A stretch of 64,000 bases of DNA from Heterotrichella gracilis (lineage: Eukaryota; Sar; Xanthophyceae; Tribonematales; Xanthonemataceae). The stretch is taken from NCBI GenBank assembly GCA_032358255.1, contig JAULBX010029158.1, forward strand, positions 1 to 64,000, given 5' to 3'. Both the position numbers and the translations under genes were made by a program. Position 1 is the first letter of the stretch, and every line of letters starts with the position of its first letter. The notes under the pieces are model-generated. The model saw nothing but the letters and a program-made list of their open reading frames with translations, ran no database searches and was not told the origin of the DNA. Positions 36,998-58,500 of the stretch are shown here, one piece after another.

Positions 36998-37066
36998 TAG
37001 TCAAGTTCATCCCCTTCCTCAGTCTGCAATATTATTGCAGACTGAGGAAGGGGATGAACTTGACTA
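36998..37066. repeat. Perfect 69-base palindrome (34-base arms, 1-base centre)
   Basis: Arms 36998-37031 and 37033-37066 are exact reverse complements around a single T at 37032; the outer part reads TAGTCAAGTTCATCCCCTTC. It lies between the convergent P4H and ABP1-like genes, 90 bases past the latter's stop codon, so transcripts from either side could form a long perfect hairpin. No mobile-element ends recognised. Confidence 0.95.
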
Positions 37067-37155
37067 GCATACTAGATATTTTGCAACGCTACTATTCAGT
37101 CTGATGGGTTAGCAAGGCGCACACCGGCGATCGCCACTGGCGGAGCGATTTGAAT

Positions 37156-39106
<1,951 letters not shown>

Positions 39107-39583
39107 GGTTCAGGTCAAGTCATAACGGAGTAGATACTGAGCAGATTGAGGTTTTTTTGGGGGTATTTATTGTGCATGCGTGCATATGTGCATGCAATCG
39201 GCCATTCGCATGCATGCATCACATGCCAGACACAACAACAGACGACAGACAGGAAAGCCTCCTTCTTTGGCATCCACCAACACAGTATGCCGTTGCAGAT
39301 GTATCTATGGAGTCGAAAACGAAAACCATCAGGGGTTTGAGTTATCAAATTGTGTTTCCACCCTGCCTGTGGCCACTGCACATGTCGAACTGGGCACCCT
39401 CATTTCGTACGGTTGTAGAGATGCGCGCGGCGTGCAATGCACGCGCAGTAACACCCCTGTTACAAGTCCTGCTGTGAACGTCAGGCCCCTGGTCGTGAAA
39501 CCCCCGAAAAGTGGCATATGCATGGCTCAGGGACATCCTTGTAGGATAGGCTCCACGACACTGCATCAACGCCTTTGACCAAT
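39107..39583. promoter_or_regulatory. Divergent intergenic region, ABP1-like and beta-galactosidase
   Basis: About 480 bases between two start codons on opposite strands, so both promoters should lie here. Repeated TGCATGC units occur near 39175-39225. No TATA box stands out. Confidence 0.4.
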
Positions 39584-47806
<8,223 letters not shown>

Positions 47807-47917
47807 CGCATCAAATTGACAATGGCATGTGGCTCATTCAGAATTGCTGGAGTTCAAGACTGCTGGAGTTCAAAGTTTAGGCAAGCAGGGGACCATGCTT
47901 TGGAGAATATTGCGGGA

Positions 47918-48757
47918 TTAGGTTCTGGCTTGTTTGAATGCGTCACGCTCGCGTTTTGTTGATTCGAGTTCCGCCTTCAGTTTGGCCATTCTGGTCCTCC
48001 ACATAGCATCGTTCTTGTTGATTTGTTCCAAAGCAGACCTCTGTTGAGCCTCAGTGGTCGCCTGCAGACGCTGTTCGGCAGATGCTTTTGCCTGCATTGC
48101 TTGTTGCACCTGCTGTCTAGCTTGCTCCACTTCTGATTGGCACGCTGATCGAACAGCATGCAGCTGGACTTGATGGTCATGACCTTGACGCCGCAGCTGC
48201 TCTTGGTGATTGTTGTGCGCTGCTTGCACTCTCAGGAAATGATCCCTGGCCGCGTTTTCCATCTGCTGCTCATGCTCTGCCTTCAGTTGATGGACCTCCA
48301 GGTCATTCTCTGTGATCAATTTCAGGATCTGGTGGTTATGGGCGGCGCCTTGGTCGTCCAGTGACTTGCGCAGGCTGGCGCAGGTGGCATTGGCAGCAGC
48401 ATGCTGCTCTTGTAGATCATCAAGCTGCTTCTGCAGATCAGCTGCCTTGCCCTCAGCCTCAGACAGCTGGCTTTGCAAGGCAGTCCTTGTGTTTGCAAAC
48501 TGTTCTGAGAGTTGGGCATATGCTGTCTGTGTGGTTGTCTCAGACTCCAAGTGCTGTAGGGTGTTGTTGTAGGTCAGGGTCAGTGCACTATTTTCCTCTG
48601 TCAGTGCCTGCACTTTCTTCTTGAGGCTATCATTCTCTGCCTGCAACTGGATACGCTCAGATACCAGGCTTGAATTCTCGCCTCCCAGAGTGGCCACTTG
48701 GTGCTGGAGATGGGCAAATGCAGTTCCCAGGTCGCTGTAAACATTAATGACTGACAT
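47918..48757 (-). CDS. Intronless coiled-coil protein
   Basis: One uninterrupted frame of 279 residues, unusual here because every neighbour is split by introns. Almost the whole chain is heptad-rich coiled coil (LGGENSSLVSERIQLQAENDSLKKKVQALTEENSAL onward), Gln/Glu/Ala/Lys-rich with few Pro or Gly. A central His-rich stretch (HNHQILKL, HNNHQEQLRRQGHDHQVQLH) is notable. No enzyme motif. It faces the end of the beta-galactosidase gene with a gap of 111 bases. Cytoskeletal, centriolar or tethering roles are possible but low-complexity coiled coil does not allow a family call. The lack of introns could mean a retrocopy or a recently formed gene. Confidence 0.8.
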   Translation of the reverse strand: MSVINVYSDLGTAFAHLQHQVATLGGENSSLVSERIQLQAENDSLKKKVQALTEENSALTLTYNNTLQHLESETTTQTAYAQLSEQFANTRTALQSQLSEAEGKAADLQKQLDDLQEQHAAANATCASLRKSLDDQGAAHNHQILKLITENDLEVHQLKAEHEQQMENAARDHFLRVQAAHNNHQEQLRRQGHDHQVQLHAVRSACQSEVEQARQQVQQAMQAKASAEQRLQATTEAQQRSALEQINKNDAMWRTRMAKLKAELESTKRERDAFKQART

Positions 48758-49838
48758 TGCAACACTGCCCGGCTCGTACTATGGTGACCTACAAGTGCCG
48801 AAAGTAGACCTGTCTAGGACCAGTTCAGAACGACTCTTTTGACAGCCTGAGCCAGCTGAGCTGAGCAGCGCTAAGGCTTCAAATGAAAGCCGAGTTTTGT
48901 CTTAACGAGTACGGTATCAAGCCCACAGTGGAGCCGGCCGTCACTGCTGCCAGCTCGTGAGTCACCGTAAAGACACTGAATACTGGTGACCGTCCAAATT
49001 GCCGTTCAACGGTGACCCACTTTACAGACCCACTTTAGTAGACTGCTAAAGAGGAAGCCTTGCCACTTTCGGGAAGCTTTCATTGGGTGCTCTTTGAATG
49101 CTGTGCTCCGTTCCCATTCTCCTAATATACCTAAATCGTTATTAAATAACGATGGAATAGTTTCAAAATGTCAAACAAGTCGATTATTTGAAAATGCACA
49201 ATTCACTGTCCGTGCTCTGCTACCCATTTTTGCAGCAGTTCTGACACTGCACAATGTCATGCTAGTTATTGGATTATCACGCACACACGAAGTGTGCATG
49301 AATGGCATGAAACCCACACCATTCCAATCTGGGCTGACTGCTGCAAAAATCGCAGATGAAGGATGGCCCAGCACTAACTGAAAAGCAATGCACTCGGTCA
49401 ACATGTGCCATTGTTCGACCAATATTGAGACAACAAGGGAAGACCCAGCAACAACAAGAAGTGCTGGCATGCAGCAACACAAGTTACTTCAGTCCATGTA
49501 TATTGTCTCATACATGAGCCTCAGAGGGGAACCGCCCAGCTGGCACAGGCCCTGGCGATGCCATCTGGCGGTGCCAAGAAACCTGCTCTTAAAGGCACCA
49601 CCCACCCATGCACGTTATGATGTACGTTATGAGACAACACAATTGCACATTGATAAGGGCCCCAGTATGCATCATGTACTTGAACTACCTGCAGCGACGG
49701 GGGTCCATCAACAATGGTTCAAAAGTTATGTTTCCTTCTTGAGCACACACAATGCCCGTATGCCCAGCACAGTTTGCACAGACTTGCTGGCCATCACTTG
49801 CAGTAAGCTCCTGGCCTCAGGCAGGATGCCCATGTATC
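48758..49838. other. Intergenic, nothing recognised
   Basis: About 1.1 kb upstream of the coiled-coil gene and downstream of the acyltransferase gene (both minus). Should contain one promoter and one 3' untranslated region. Confidence 0.4.
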
Positions 49839-52800
49839 TCATGATCCTTTCTTGGATGCCTGCTGCGCCGCCAGCTGCTCCAGCATGTCGTTGTACCGCT
49901 TCAAGAACACTTTGAAGTAGTACGTGGCTCCGTTCCAAGAAGCGACCAATGCCACAAACACCAGAAGGCAGATGTGCGCCGCTTGCGAGTGCCACCAGAT
50001 GGGGGTGAGCAACACAGACACCCACACGCTGCCTCCGTGGAAACACATGTACACCAGATACTGCAGGAAAGGGCATGCAGCAGTGGTCAGTACCATGTAG
50101 CAGAGGTTACAGGCAAGAGGAGCAGTCAAAGACAAGGTAGACAACCATGGCCATGCAATACCTTGCAGCAGGATCCCCTTGCGGATCTAGATTGGCCCGA
50201 GGTAATACCCTGGGGAGATGGCTTCTATCTGAGCAGTGTATTTTGTGCGTACAGTGTGCACAACTGTTTCGTGATCAAGCCCACTACCTCGCGCAGTATG
50301 CACATACCTGCTTTATCATGTGAGGTCATTCACTGCGGCTGCTGCATTTGGTGCGTACAATATGTACAACTATTTCATGATCAAGCCCACTACCTCGCGC
50401 AACATGCACATACCTGCAGAGATTTGGGTGCGCCCAATATGATTTTTGTGGTTGGGGCCTTGGCATTCTTGGTCTGCAGCTTGAACATCGTCATGTACTT
50501 GCGATCTCTGATGCGCTTGTCAGCCAGAACAAACATCTGCACAAAAACAAAATGCCAAGGCTTATGCAGTGAAATGCATGCATGGCACCAAGCACGTTCC
50601 AATCAAACCATTGCCATGTGATACACATGATGTTGCCGTGCTGCACCGTGCATGCCATCATCATTTGTGATCATACAGACAAAAGGCGTGCGCAATCTGC
50701 TTCACAAATGCATCTTGACTCAGAAACTCATGAGGAGCATATATGTACTCACAAAGATGTAGTAGGGGATGGCCCATGCGAGGTACATTGCCATGGGAAG
50801 CACCATGAGCTCAAACAGCGTAGCGCTCTGGAACTCTGCCTTCTGTGCCACAGTCAAATCCTTGTACCCGTTGATGGACTGCTCCGGCTGCCAGCGGTGC
50901 GTGTAGGCCATGAGCGCCGGCGACATGTGCTGGAAGAGCGAGGTCATTTTGTCGACGTTGTGCAGGACGAAGGCATTCCCAGTGGCCATGATGGCCCACG
51001 TCAGCGGGCCAGCGAGCATGGAGAAAGTGGCCTGCGTCACGCAGAAACAGGGAGCTTGAACAAGCATTGCAGAGTGTTGCTTGTCACACACATAGCAAGG
51101 GTCGGTGGTGGTTTGTTTGCACTGTGAAGCTGGCACTCCAGATTTTATGTGCCAAGCAACTGCAGGAATGAGAGCATGGGCACGTGAAACAAGACACAGT
51201 ACAGTCGCCAATGAAACTCTCTTGGTCCTATAGCTGGAATTCCCAATCACCTAAACCTGACGCGCTCAAGGCGTACTGGTGGCTGCTCATGTGAAAGGGA
51301 AACTGATACCTTGTGCAGCGTGGGGTGCAGAGGGAAGAACTTGGCTGCCAGCAGGGCCACAGCGATCACAAAGTAGCAGAACTCTGCCAGGTAGTAGTGC
51401 CAGCCCTTGGTCCGGTACAGCAGCCAGCGACCGCCTAGCAGCAGCACAGCCTTGACCTGCACACAAAACCAACATGGACGCGGCTGAGCCTACATGTCCC
51501 AGCGCTCTTCCTAACAACTATGCAATGCGGGATAGCCCTGGAACCCTCCAGGTGGGGTTGCCCCTGTGCGGTGTAAGATACCCACAATCTACCAGATCAA
51601 ACCAGATTCAGGACTCACCAGGGTGAAGCTGTCAAAGTAGTGTGGGTGTGCGCCAAACACGTAGGCAGTCAGCCACACGTTTGAGAGCATGAGCACAAAT
51701 GTCACTTCGTCCCTGAAGATCACTTGCTTGGGCGTCAGCCTGTTGGTTGTGAGGGCAGTGATCCACGACTCTTTTGGCTTCTTGACCTGCAAAGAGGTTA
51801 CAACGGGCATGGGTCAAACCCCTAAACCCAGATTGGCGATAGCTGACATACAAACTCAACGCCTAAATGTTTTCATGATGCGCACTACGGTAGTCTAGGT
51901 GTCACAAGGATGGACCAACTAACCAACAACGAATGTTCTTTATAAGTGTGATGATCAGTCCAGCATTTCGGATCTGCTTAGGGTGCAGCGGCTTAGATGG
52001 TTTGGACACGTTATGCGCATGTCTGACAATATGCTGCCTAGGCAGATTTTCCATTCCAAGTTTCAAGGGAAGGGTAGGGTTGGCAACCCTGGTATGCAGT
52101 ACCAGCGTTGCATAAAGGGTGACCTTATTGCTAGAGGTCTTTTTGGGGCTGGCACCTGGCAGCGTCTTGTATTGGACAGGATTGCCTGGCGTTTGGCGAC
52201 TATTGGTGGATGCATCCCTCTGGGGCCACGCACGTAAGTGTATCTGTAACTGTACCCAGATTGGCAACCCTAAACCCTAAACCCACAGGTGCCACGAACA
52301 GCAATACGCTGGATTGAGAAAGCGTCCAAGTAGGGTATGCAGGCTGTGGTTGCCCGACAAGGCAGCAATACAAGGCTTAAAGTCAAGCACGTCGCGAACA
52401 GAACTCCAAGGGGTAACGTGGGCACATGCATGCATCCAAAACCCTAGACAATGCATGCATGCAAGTCAGTGCGACTCAGCAAGCGCCAACTGTATGCAGA
52501 ACAGACTGCACGATGGCATGTGAAAGTTGCCAAAAGTTTTGTTGCTCACCTTTGAAGGAGGCTCGTCGTCTTCCTTGTCCAAAATTGCCAGCGCATCTGC
52601 AGGCAACACATTTCAAGTCACCATCACCGAGTAACACACAGGATGTTGGTCTGCCAGTATACCAGTTGCACGCCAGACTCAAGTTCTTGGCTGCCCTTGG
52701 GAGATAATTGCGAGGTACACGGGCAGCACCTACTCACTTAAGGTCTCCTCCATTGCATAGTCAGGAGGCGAGGGGTAAATGGTATCTGGCAAGCCAGCGA

Positions 52801-52933
52801 CCGTGTCTCCAAAGGACTGCGCGGCATCTTGGACGTCGGAAGTTAACCTCTCCAGCCTGCGACGGAACGAGCTACCGCGCTGCATTTGCAAGCTTGCCGG
52901 GGGAGCAGATGGGTTTTGTTCTCCTCCCTCCAT
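49839..52933 (-). CDS. GPC1: Glycerophosphocholine acyltransferase, GPC1 (DUF2838) family
   Basis: Membrane acyltransferase that re-acylates glycerophosphocholine to lysophosphatidylcholine in the ER. Exons: 52933-52738, 52596-52550, 51786-51619, 51456-51310, 51031-50753, 50536-50414, 50060-49839; phases agree, 393 residues. The N-terminus is polar with a basic helix (SSFRRRLERLTSD). Then come KPKESW, FRDEVTFVLMLSNVWLTAYVFGAHPHYFD, RTKGWHYYLAEFCYFVIAVALL, MLAGPLTWAIMATGNAFVLHNVDKMTSLFQHMSP and several more membrane segments, matching the GPC1 layout. The start at 52933 is preferred over 53011 because the added residues would be a Cys-rich extension. Intron 2 holds a LINE fragment. The assignment rests on the membrane topology and the HNVDKMTSLF-like block known from GPC1. 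Confidence 0.88.
50232..50425 (-). repeat. Tandem copies at the GPC1 exon 6 end
   Basis: Two units about 110 bases apart (about 50232-50317 and 50345-50425) share CAAGCCCACTACCTCGCGCA and GCACATACCTGC. The second overlaps the true exon 6 donor, so the donor region has been copied into intron 6. Confidence 0.85.
51838..52253 (+). mobile_element. 5'-truncated LINE (non-LTR retrotransposon) fragment in a GPC1 intron
   Basis: Plus-strand frame at about 51926-52235 encodes a typical LINE C-terminal tail: LLRVQRLRWFGHVMRMSDN, PRQIF, CIKGDL, then WQRLVLDRIAWR. An upstream piece (LGVTRMDQLTNN) is in another frame, so there is at least one frameshift. The insert is bounded by a 12-base direct repeat ACCCAGATTGGC (51826-51837 and 52254-52265), a likely target-site duplication. 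It ends in a short TGTATCTGTAACTGT-type tail. It is antisense to the host gene. Confidence 0.82.
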
Positions 52934-53189
52934 CGGACAGCAGCTGCCCACCAGCACACCTCGTAAAAATTGAGAAGGACCACAACTGGATGTAAGGAAC
53001 ACTAGGGACAAACGCAGCTGATGTCAACAACTGAGCCCAAGACCGTACAGCTGGTGCAGAAGGCTTAAAGGGTCACTGGCGCCAGCAGATGCGGAATGTG
53101 CGTCTAGGGTAACCGTGCACGGGCTAGTCTTCCAAGCAGTGAACAAAGTACATATCTTATGCGAAGCACTGGCAGAGGACGATAAGCAA
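52934..53189. promoter_or_regulatory. Upstream region of GPC1
   Basis: Short stretch between the GPC1 start and the LINE fragment; presumably the promoter. No clear motif. Confidence 0.3.
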
Positions 53190-53575
53190 GGTTGGGCTTG
53201 CGACAGGGCGTTAAGGTGATATCAACCTTCGTGCTGGTTTGAAACCAAGGTTTCGGAAAATCGGGGTAATTAACAAATATTGTGAGACGATTGGGCAACG
53301 TCATGTTGAAGATGACCACCATTTTATTTTTGAATGTCCACTATACCAAGATGTTAGAGAATCATTTCAGAGCTGCTATAATGGCATTTCAAGAAACCTG
53401 TTTAGCTTTTTTGGTAGTAATTGTGGGGCCAATGTGGCTCCATTAATTCACAGTTTATTTAGTAAGCGGGGTGACTTTTTCAAGCACCCCCAACAGTCTC
53501 GCGAGCCCGGGTTGGCTCCCTGAATGTGACTGTCAAATAAATCTTGTAAATCTTGTAAGAAGATAAAGGGTAATT
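53190..53575 (+). mobile_element. Second 5'-truncated LINE fragment with 3' tail
   Basis: Frame ending at TGA near 53523 shows the classic LINE reverse-transcriptase C-terminal zinc-finger-like end (GQRHVEDDHHFIFECPLYQDVRES) followed by about 55 residues. Downstream is a short untranslated part ending in repeated CTTGTAAAT units (about 53545-53570), a common LINE 3' end. Different sequence from the LINE piece at 51.8-52.3 kb, so probably another family. Upstream parts are missing. Confidence 0.8.
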
Positions 53576-54000
53576 AATAAATCCAGTAAATGCTGTTTAT
53601 GGAGGTAAATATTTCCATGCTTTTGCAAGGTTGCTGGCCACGTTCAGAAAAATCCCAGGCTTTCGCAAACTATTGCAAACTAATCAACTGGTGGTTGAAG
53701 AAGGAACCCTTGTTAGATATTTTACTCGGCAAGTACCTGTCAAAAACTTGCGCTGCAAAACCCTGAGCTGCCTATCTCAGTTTGCCGCTGGCACGCAGTT
53801 CTATTGAACATATTTGTTCTTTTGAACCCTCGGCGCAGATTCCAGGCACGCACAAAAGCAGTCATGCACCCTACACCTGTTTACTACCCCCAAAGCGCAC
53901 AGCACAGCGATGCAAAACACTGCGGAATAATGCTGGGGAGCCCTGAACCTGTGAAAAGAAACGCCAAACAAGCTCCTTCACACCCAGTGACGGTCCATTT
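53576..54000. other. Intergenic, nothing recognised
   Basis: Between the LINE fragment and the end of the Nudix gene; likely includes the latter's 3' untranslated region. Confidence 0.35.
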
Positions 54001-55000
54001 TCAAAACAAGGCAGGCCTGCCGGGCAGTGGCAGTGCATCTACTTCTGATAGTGTGTGCTCGACCAGCGTGGTTGTGTTGGTGAAGCTGAATGCTCCACAA
54101 AACTTCTTGCCAGCCAAGTACAATGGATACCAGTACTTGTCATCTGCCCACATATGGTCAAATGGGATGGCATCTTGCTCAAACCAGGTGGGCTCCATTT
54201 CATCTGTGGTTGACGGGGTCCCCGAAAACGAGTCTACATGGAACACTGCACCACATGTCCCATCATCCTCAATGCAGCAACAATGCTAGCAGAACAACAC
54301 TGACAGGCATGTCTAGAACAATTCCTGGGTGGAAGGAAGCGAGTGGGGCATCACACAGCAGCAAGCAACCTTAGCTTACCATACACCTCCCACGGCCTTG
54401 GCTGGTCGTCAAAGGTGAAGGTCAAAGTGCCCTGGTGTGTAATATTTTGTGCGTCGATGCATGCCTCCTCTTGCAACTGCAGGAACAGGGCTATCAGAGC
54501 TGATTCACCTTTTTGGTGCGGGATAAGCGTGATTGCTATGCCACCTTATACACGCCTTTAACGGTTCTTTCTTCTTTATGTCCAGGGCTGGTAACAAGCA
54601 TCAGTGTGTCTTCTTTATGTCCAGGGCTGGTAACAAGCATCAGTGTGGCATCAGGGTGAGGTGGGTGGGGGTACCTCTCGCAGTGCTGACTGGACTAGCG
54701 TTTCTCCCACTTCCACTTTGCCCCCAAATCCGTTATAGTACCCGGCCCCAAACCCCCTCAGCTTCTTTCCCAACAGCAGGTGCCCGTTCTGCCTCACCAT
54801 AACCAACTGCACACAGCAGGGTGAAAGGTGGAACAGGTGCTGCACCTGAGTTGGCCTCGTTCTACTACACATGCTAGCGGGACTGAACTGCAAAGCACAG
54901 CCACTGTTTCTGGGCAGCATCATGGTTCAGGTAACCATACCGTGAATAATTTAGGTGTCATTGCGGCCACCGCAGTTCCAACGGTTGTCATGTTGGTCAT
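54001..55000 (-). CDS. NUDT1-like: MTH1-like Nudix hydrolase
   Basis: Probably cleaves oxidised purine nucleoside triphosphates such as 8-oxo-dGTP. Four exons: 55000-54941, 54806-54675, 54476-54380, 54245-54001; phases agree, 177 residues. MTH1 signatures: [35 protein letters not shown], the Nudix box completed across an intron as [31 protein letters not shown], and a C-terminal [31 protein letters not shown] as in human MTH1. The usual Gly near the end of the Nudix box (EExG) is Cys here (EEAC); the metal-binding Glu residues are intact. The start at 55000 has a second Met three codons later. It shares a 560-base divergent promoter region with ALG9. Confidence 0.93.
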
Positions 55001-55560
55001 GGTGATCTATAAAAAACCAGGCGGCATTTCCACCTGTTATCCTGCAAACTGGTGCAATCCAGGCCAACTTTACAAAACGCAGTTTCAAAAAAATGGTGCT
55101 GATTGGTAGCAAGGAGTGTGAGGTGGCAGTTGCTCCCTGCAACGGTTGCAGCTCCCTGTGTAGTGGGCAACAGAATATAAGTGGTGGGCAGAAGAGAGCT
55201 AGACGCAAGGACCGACACCACACACTGTACGCTGTGCACTACAGTCTACCCTAACGTGCCCATAACAAGCCATAAGACCGGGATCAGTTACTAGAAAGAC
55301 CCGCGTTTGTACTTGCGTACCTGGGCATCAACTCCCCTGCCCGCATCACTGAATGGATGCATGCATGTGTTTGTCAATGCATGCATATACACTACAGGCC
55401 TTCTCAACAGGTATTCAGCAACATCTGTAGCTCAACGCACTTTGTTGCAAAGGGTGCAGTACATGCTGTCTTGATGCAACACCACCTACCTGGTTGATAG
55501 GGTATTATGCCGTTCCGCGCATATTACTTTGCTGGAGAGATGCACCCTGGATAAGGCGAC
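55001..55560. promoter_or_regulatory. Divergent promoter region, Nudix gene and ALG9
   Basis: 560 bases between opposite start codons. Both promoters should lie here; TGCATGCATG units occur near 55356-55390. No core element is clear. Confidence 0.4.
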
Positions 55561-58500
55561 ATGCACCGTGCACCGCCAGGAGTTGGCATCGCCAGGAGGC
55601 GCCGTGTGACCCCCGGCTCTTCAAAGCCTCCCAAACTAGACACACCAACCGATGGCTCCCAGCGGTGAGCAATCAGCTTTCAAAGCATGTGCATTTTGCA
55701 TGTGCACACCTGATGCACCATTGATTGTGTCAGGTGCATCACACTGACAAGTCATTGCGGTACAGGCCGCAAGGGTATTCTTTCCTATTGGCACTGGCCA
55801 CCCTACTTGTAGTGAGGATATTCAGCGCCCTCCCCAGCATCATCCACGACTGCGATGAGGTGTACAACTACTGGGAGCCGCTCCACTACCTGCTGTATGG
55901 CTATGGCTTCCAAACGTGGGAGTACAGGTACTGTTGAGCAAATTTGCCCCATATTCACCAACCCTCGTAAGAGGATGTGCACCCTGATGCAACGTGCGCT
56001 GCTTGTGCAGCTCCAATAATGTACTGGAATTGTACTCATACCTTCTGCAGATCGCATATGCTTTGCTTCTGCACCATTTTTGTGCTTTATCCTATACCTG
56101 CTGCAACGTACATGTGCTATGTATGCATATGCAACTTTACCTCGTATTGCGTTCTAAGTGCTCTACTTGTGCAGCTCCAAGTTTGCACTGCGGTCATACT
56201 TGTACCTCCTCCTTCACATGCCTGTGGCGGGACCTGCCGCGCTCCTGTTTGGCCCCTATGCAGGTAAGCAAGCTCTGAAGCGTGTCTTTTTTGGCACCTT
56301 AATAGCTTGTGACTGCGGCGAGCCACACATCCGTATATGTGGCTTAGCTTGGCACTGGGCATGATAGACACTTATTGCTCAATGCAGGCAAAGTGTGGGT
56401 GTTCTACATCACCAAGATGGCACTGGCAGCAACGTCTGCGCTTTGTGAGGCACTTCTCATAAGGTACAGCCGCACATAGCCAGTGCATGAATTGGGGCTT
56501 GCGGCACATGTTCGTGCTACAACGTTTTTGGGCGGGCATCAATATGGGCACATGTGTCTCTTATCGCACTGTCATTAACCAATGCTGTAGAAATGCCAAT
56601 GCCCATCACCTGTTCCTGGATCTGCACCAACATGCACCACGTGGGTACACTCTGCAGGGCCGTGCGGGTGTCAAAGGGTGCCCGGACCGCCAACACGCTG
56701 CTGTTTCTGCTGGCCACATGCGCCGGCATGTTCACAGCAGCACCCGCACTGCTCCCGAGCAGCTTCTCGATGTATGCCATCACCTGGGCAGCTGCCGCGC
56801 TCCTCCAGGGCAGCACAGAGCAAACCATTGTGGCGTCCGTGATCGGCGTGGTGTGGGGGTGGGTGGTGGCGGGCGCCGCGTTTGCGCCGTACGCGCTGCA
56901 CGTGCTGTTTGCACCCCGGCTTGCCAGGTCCTTTGCTGTGCTGGTGGGGGCTCTGGGTGCTGTTGTTTCGGCGCTTGTGGTGGCGGACAAGTTCTACTAT
57001 GGGACGCCCACGGTGAGTTTGCATGTGCAAAAGTAATATGCAACTATTATTATCTATATAATTATTATGCATCAAGCATTGCGGGGGGGTCTTGATCACC
57101 ATGTTTGGTTATCTACGCTGTTAACGCATGTCTAACTGCATGCATGCCATGTGAAGTGCGTGCCTCCATGTGAAGCGCTTGGTGTGCGTGGGCAATCTGG
57201 ACTGTAGGCCATGCATGCGTGGTGGCCTGTGACGACAACCTGTACCTTCTCAAACTTGTCTGAGAGCGCCCAGGCGCCTCGTGGTGACACAATGCTATGC
57301 TAATCCGAGGCCACCAGAATCATGAAAGCATTGATTTGTTATGCTTGCAAGCATGGCAAGAATGGCAAGTATCTAGTTGATGAATAGGACAAGGAGGGGT
57401 TAAGCTGTATTGGTGCCATGCATTCAGTGGCCAGCTCTGCATGCACCATATCAAAAGTCGTGTAGCGTTTTGCACTCGTGCATTTTCACTCCTGGAGGCT
57501 TGGAGGGCACTGCATAATCCATGTGATTTCCGGGCGGCGCCATGACACTGAAGCAAGGGTTTTCCTGTAGGTGTCGTTATGGAACTTCATTAAATACAAC
57601 GTGGTTGGAGGGGGCGAGAGCGCATTGTACGGAGTTGAGGGGCCAGCCTTCTACCTGAGGAATGGGGCCAACAACTTGAACCTGGTGTTGCCCTGCGCAG
57701 CACTGTACATTGTTCCTGGAGTGCTGCAGCTGTTTGGAGTGCTGCATCCCAAAGTCTCTGGGAAGTTCTTGGTCGCCATTTCGCCCTTCTATGTCTGGTT
57801 TGCAGCAATCACCGCCCTGCCACATAAAGAGGAGCGCTTCCTGTATGTCGTCTACCCCTTGGTGAGTTTCATACTTGCAGGTTTGACACCATCAGACCCC
57901 CTCATAACCCCTGGATATGGCTGATAAATGGCTGGCTACTTGCGCGCATTGGTTATTGTGGCCTACAGATTACTTTTACCCGTCCCCATGGCATATACAG
58001 AGCTTGCAGGGCTGCCCTTTCAATGCAATGTGCTCTTGATTCCAAGGATGGACTGGTCTGTGGCGCAGGCTTGCTTGGCTGCAGCTGCTTTCCTGAGTGT
58101 GCTCCCCACCCTTGTCCTGTGCTCTTGGGGTTTAGGGTTCAGGTTGAAGGTTTCCAAGACTCGGCTTGTGGCGCAGGCTTGTTTGGCGGCAGCTGCTTTC
58201 CTGAGTGTGCTCCCCACCCTTGTCCTGTGCTCTTAGGGTTTAGGGTTCAGGTTCAAGGTTTCCAAGACTCGGCTTGTGGCGCAGGCTTGCTTGGCGGCAG
58301 CTGCTTTTCTGAGTGTGCTCCCCACCCTTGTCCGAGAAGTCTTGCAAGATTGCTTGCCTAAGCACATCAGGGCCAAGCTGGGCGCTGCAGCGGTGTACTG
58401 TGTGCTGGGCCTCTCGTTGCTGCTGTCAGCAGCCAGGATTGGTGCTGTTCTCACCAACTACCGAGCACCAATGGTCATCTACAGGCACTTGCCCCAGGCA

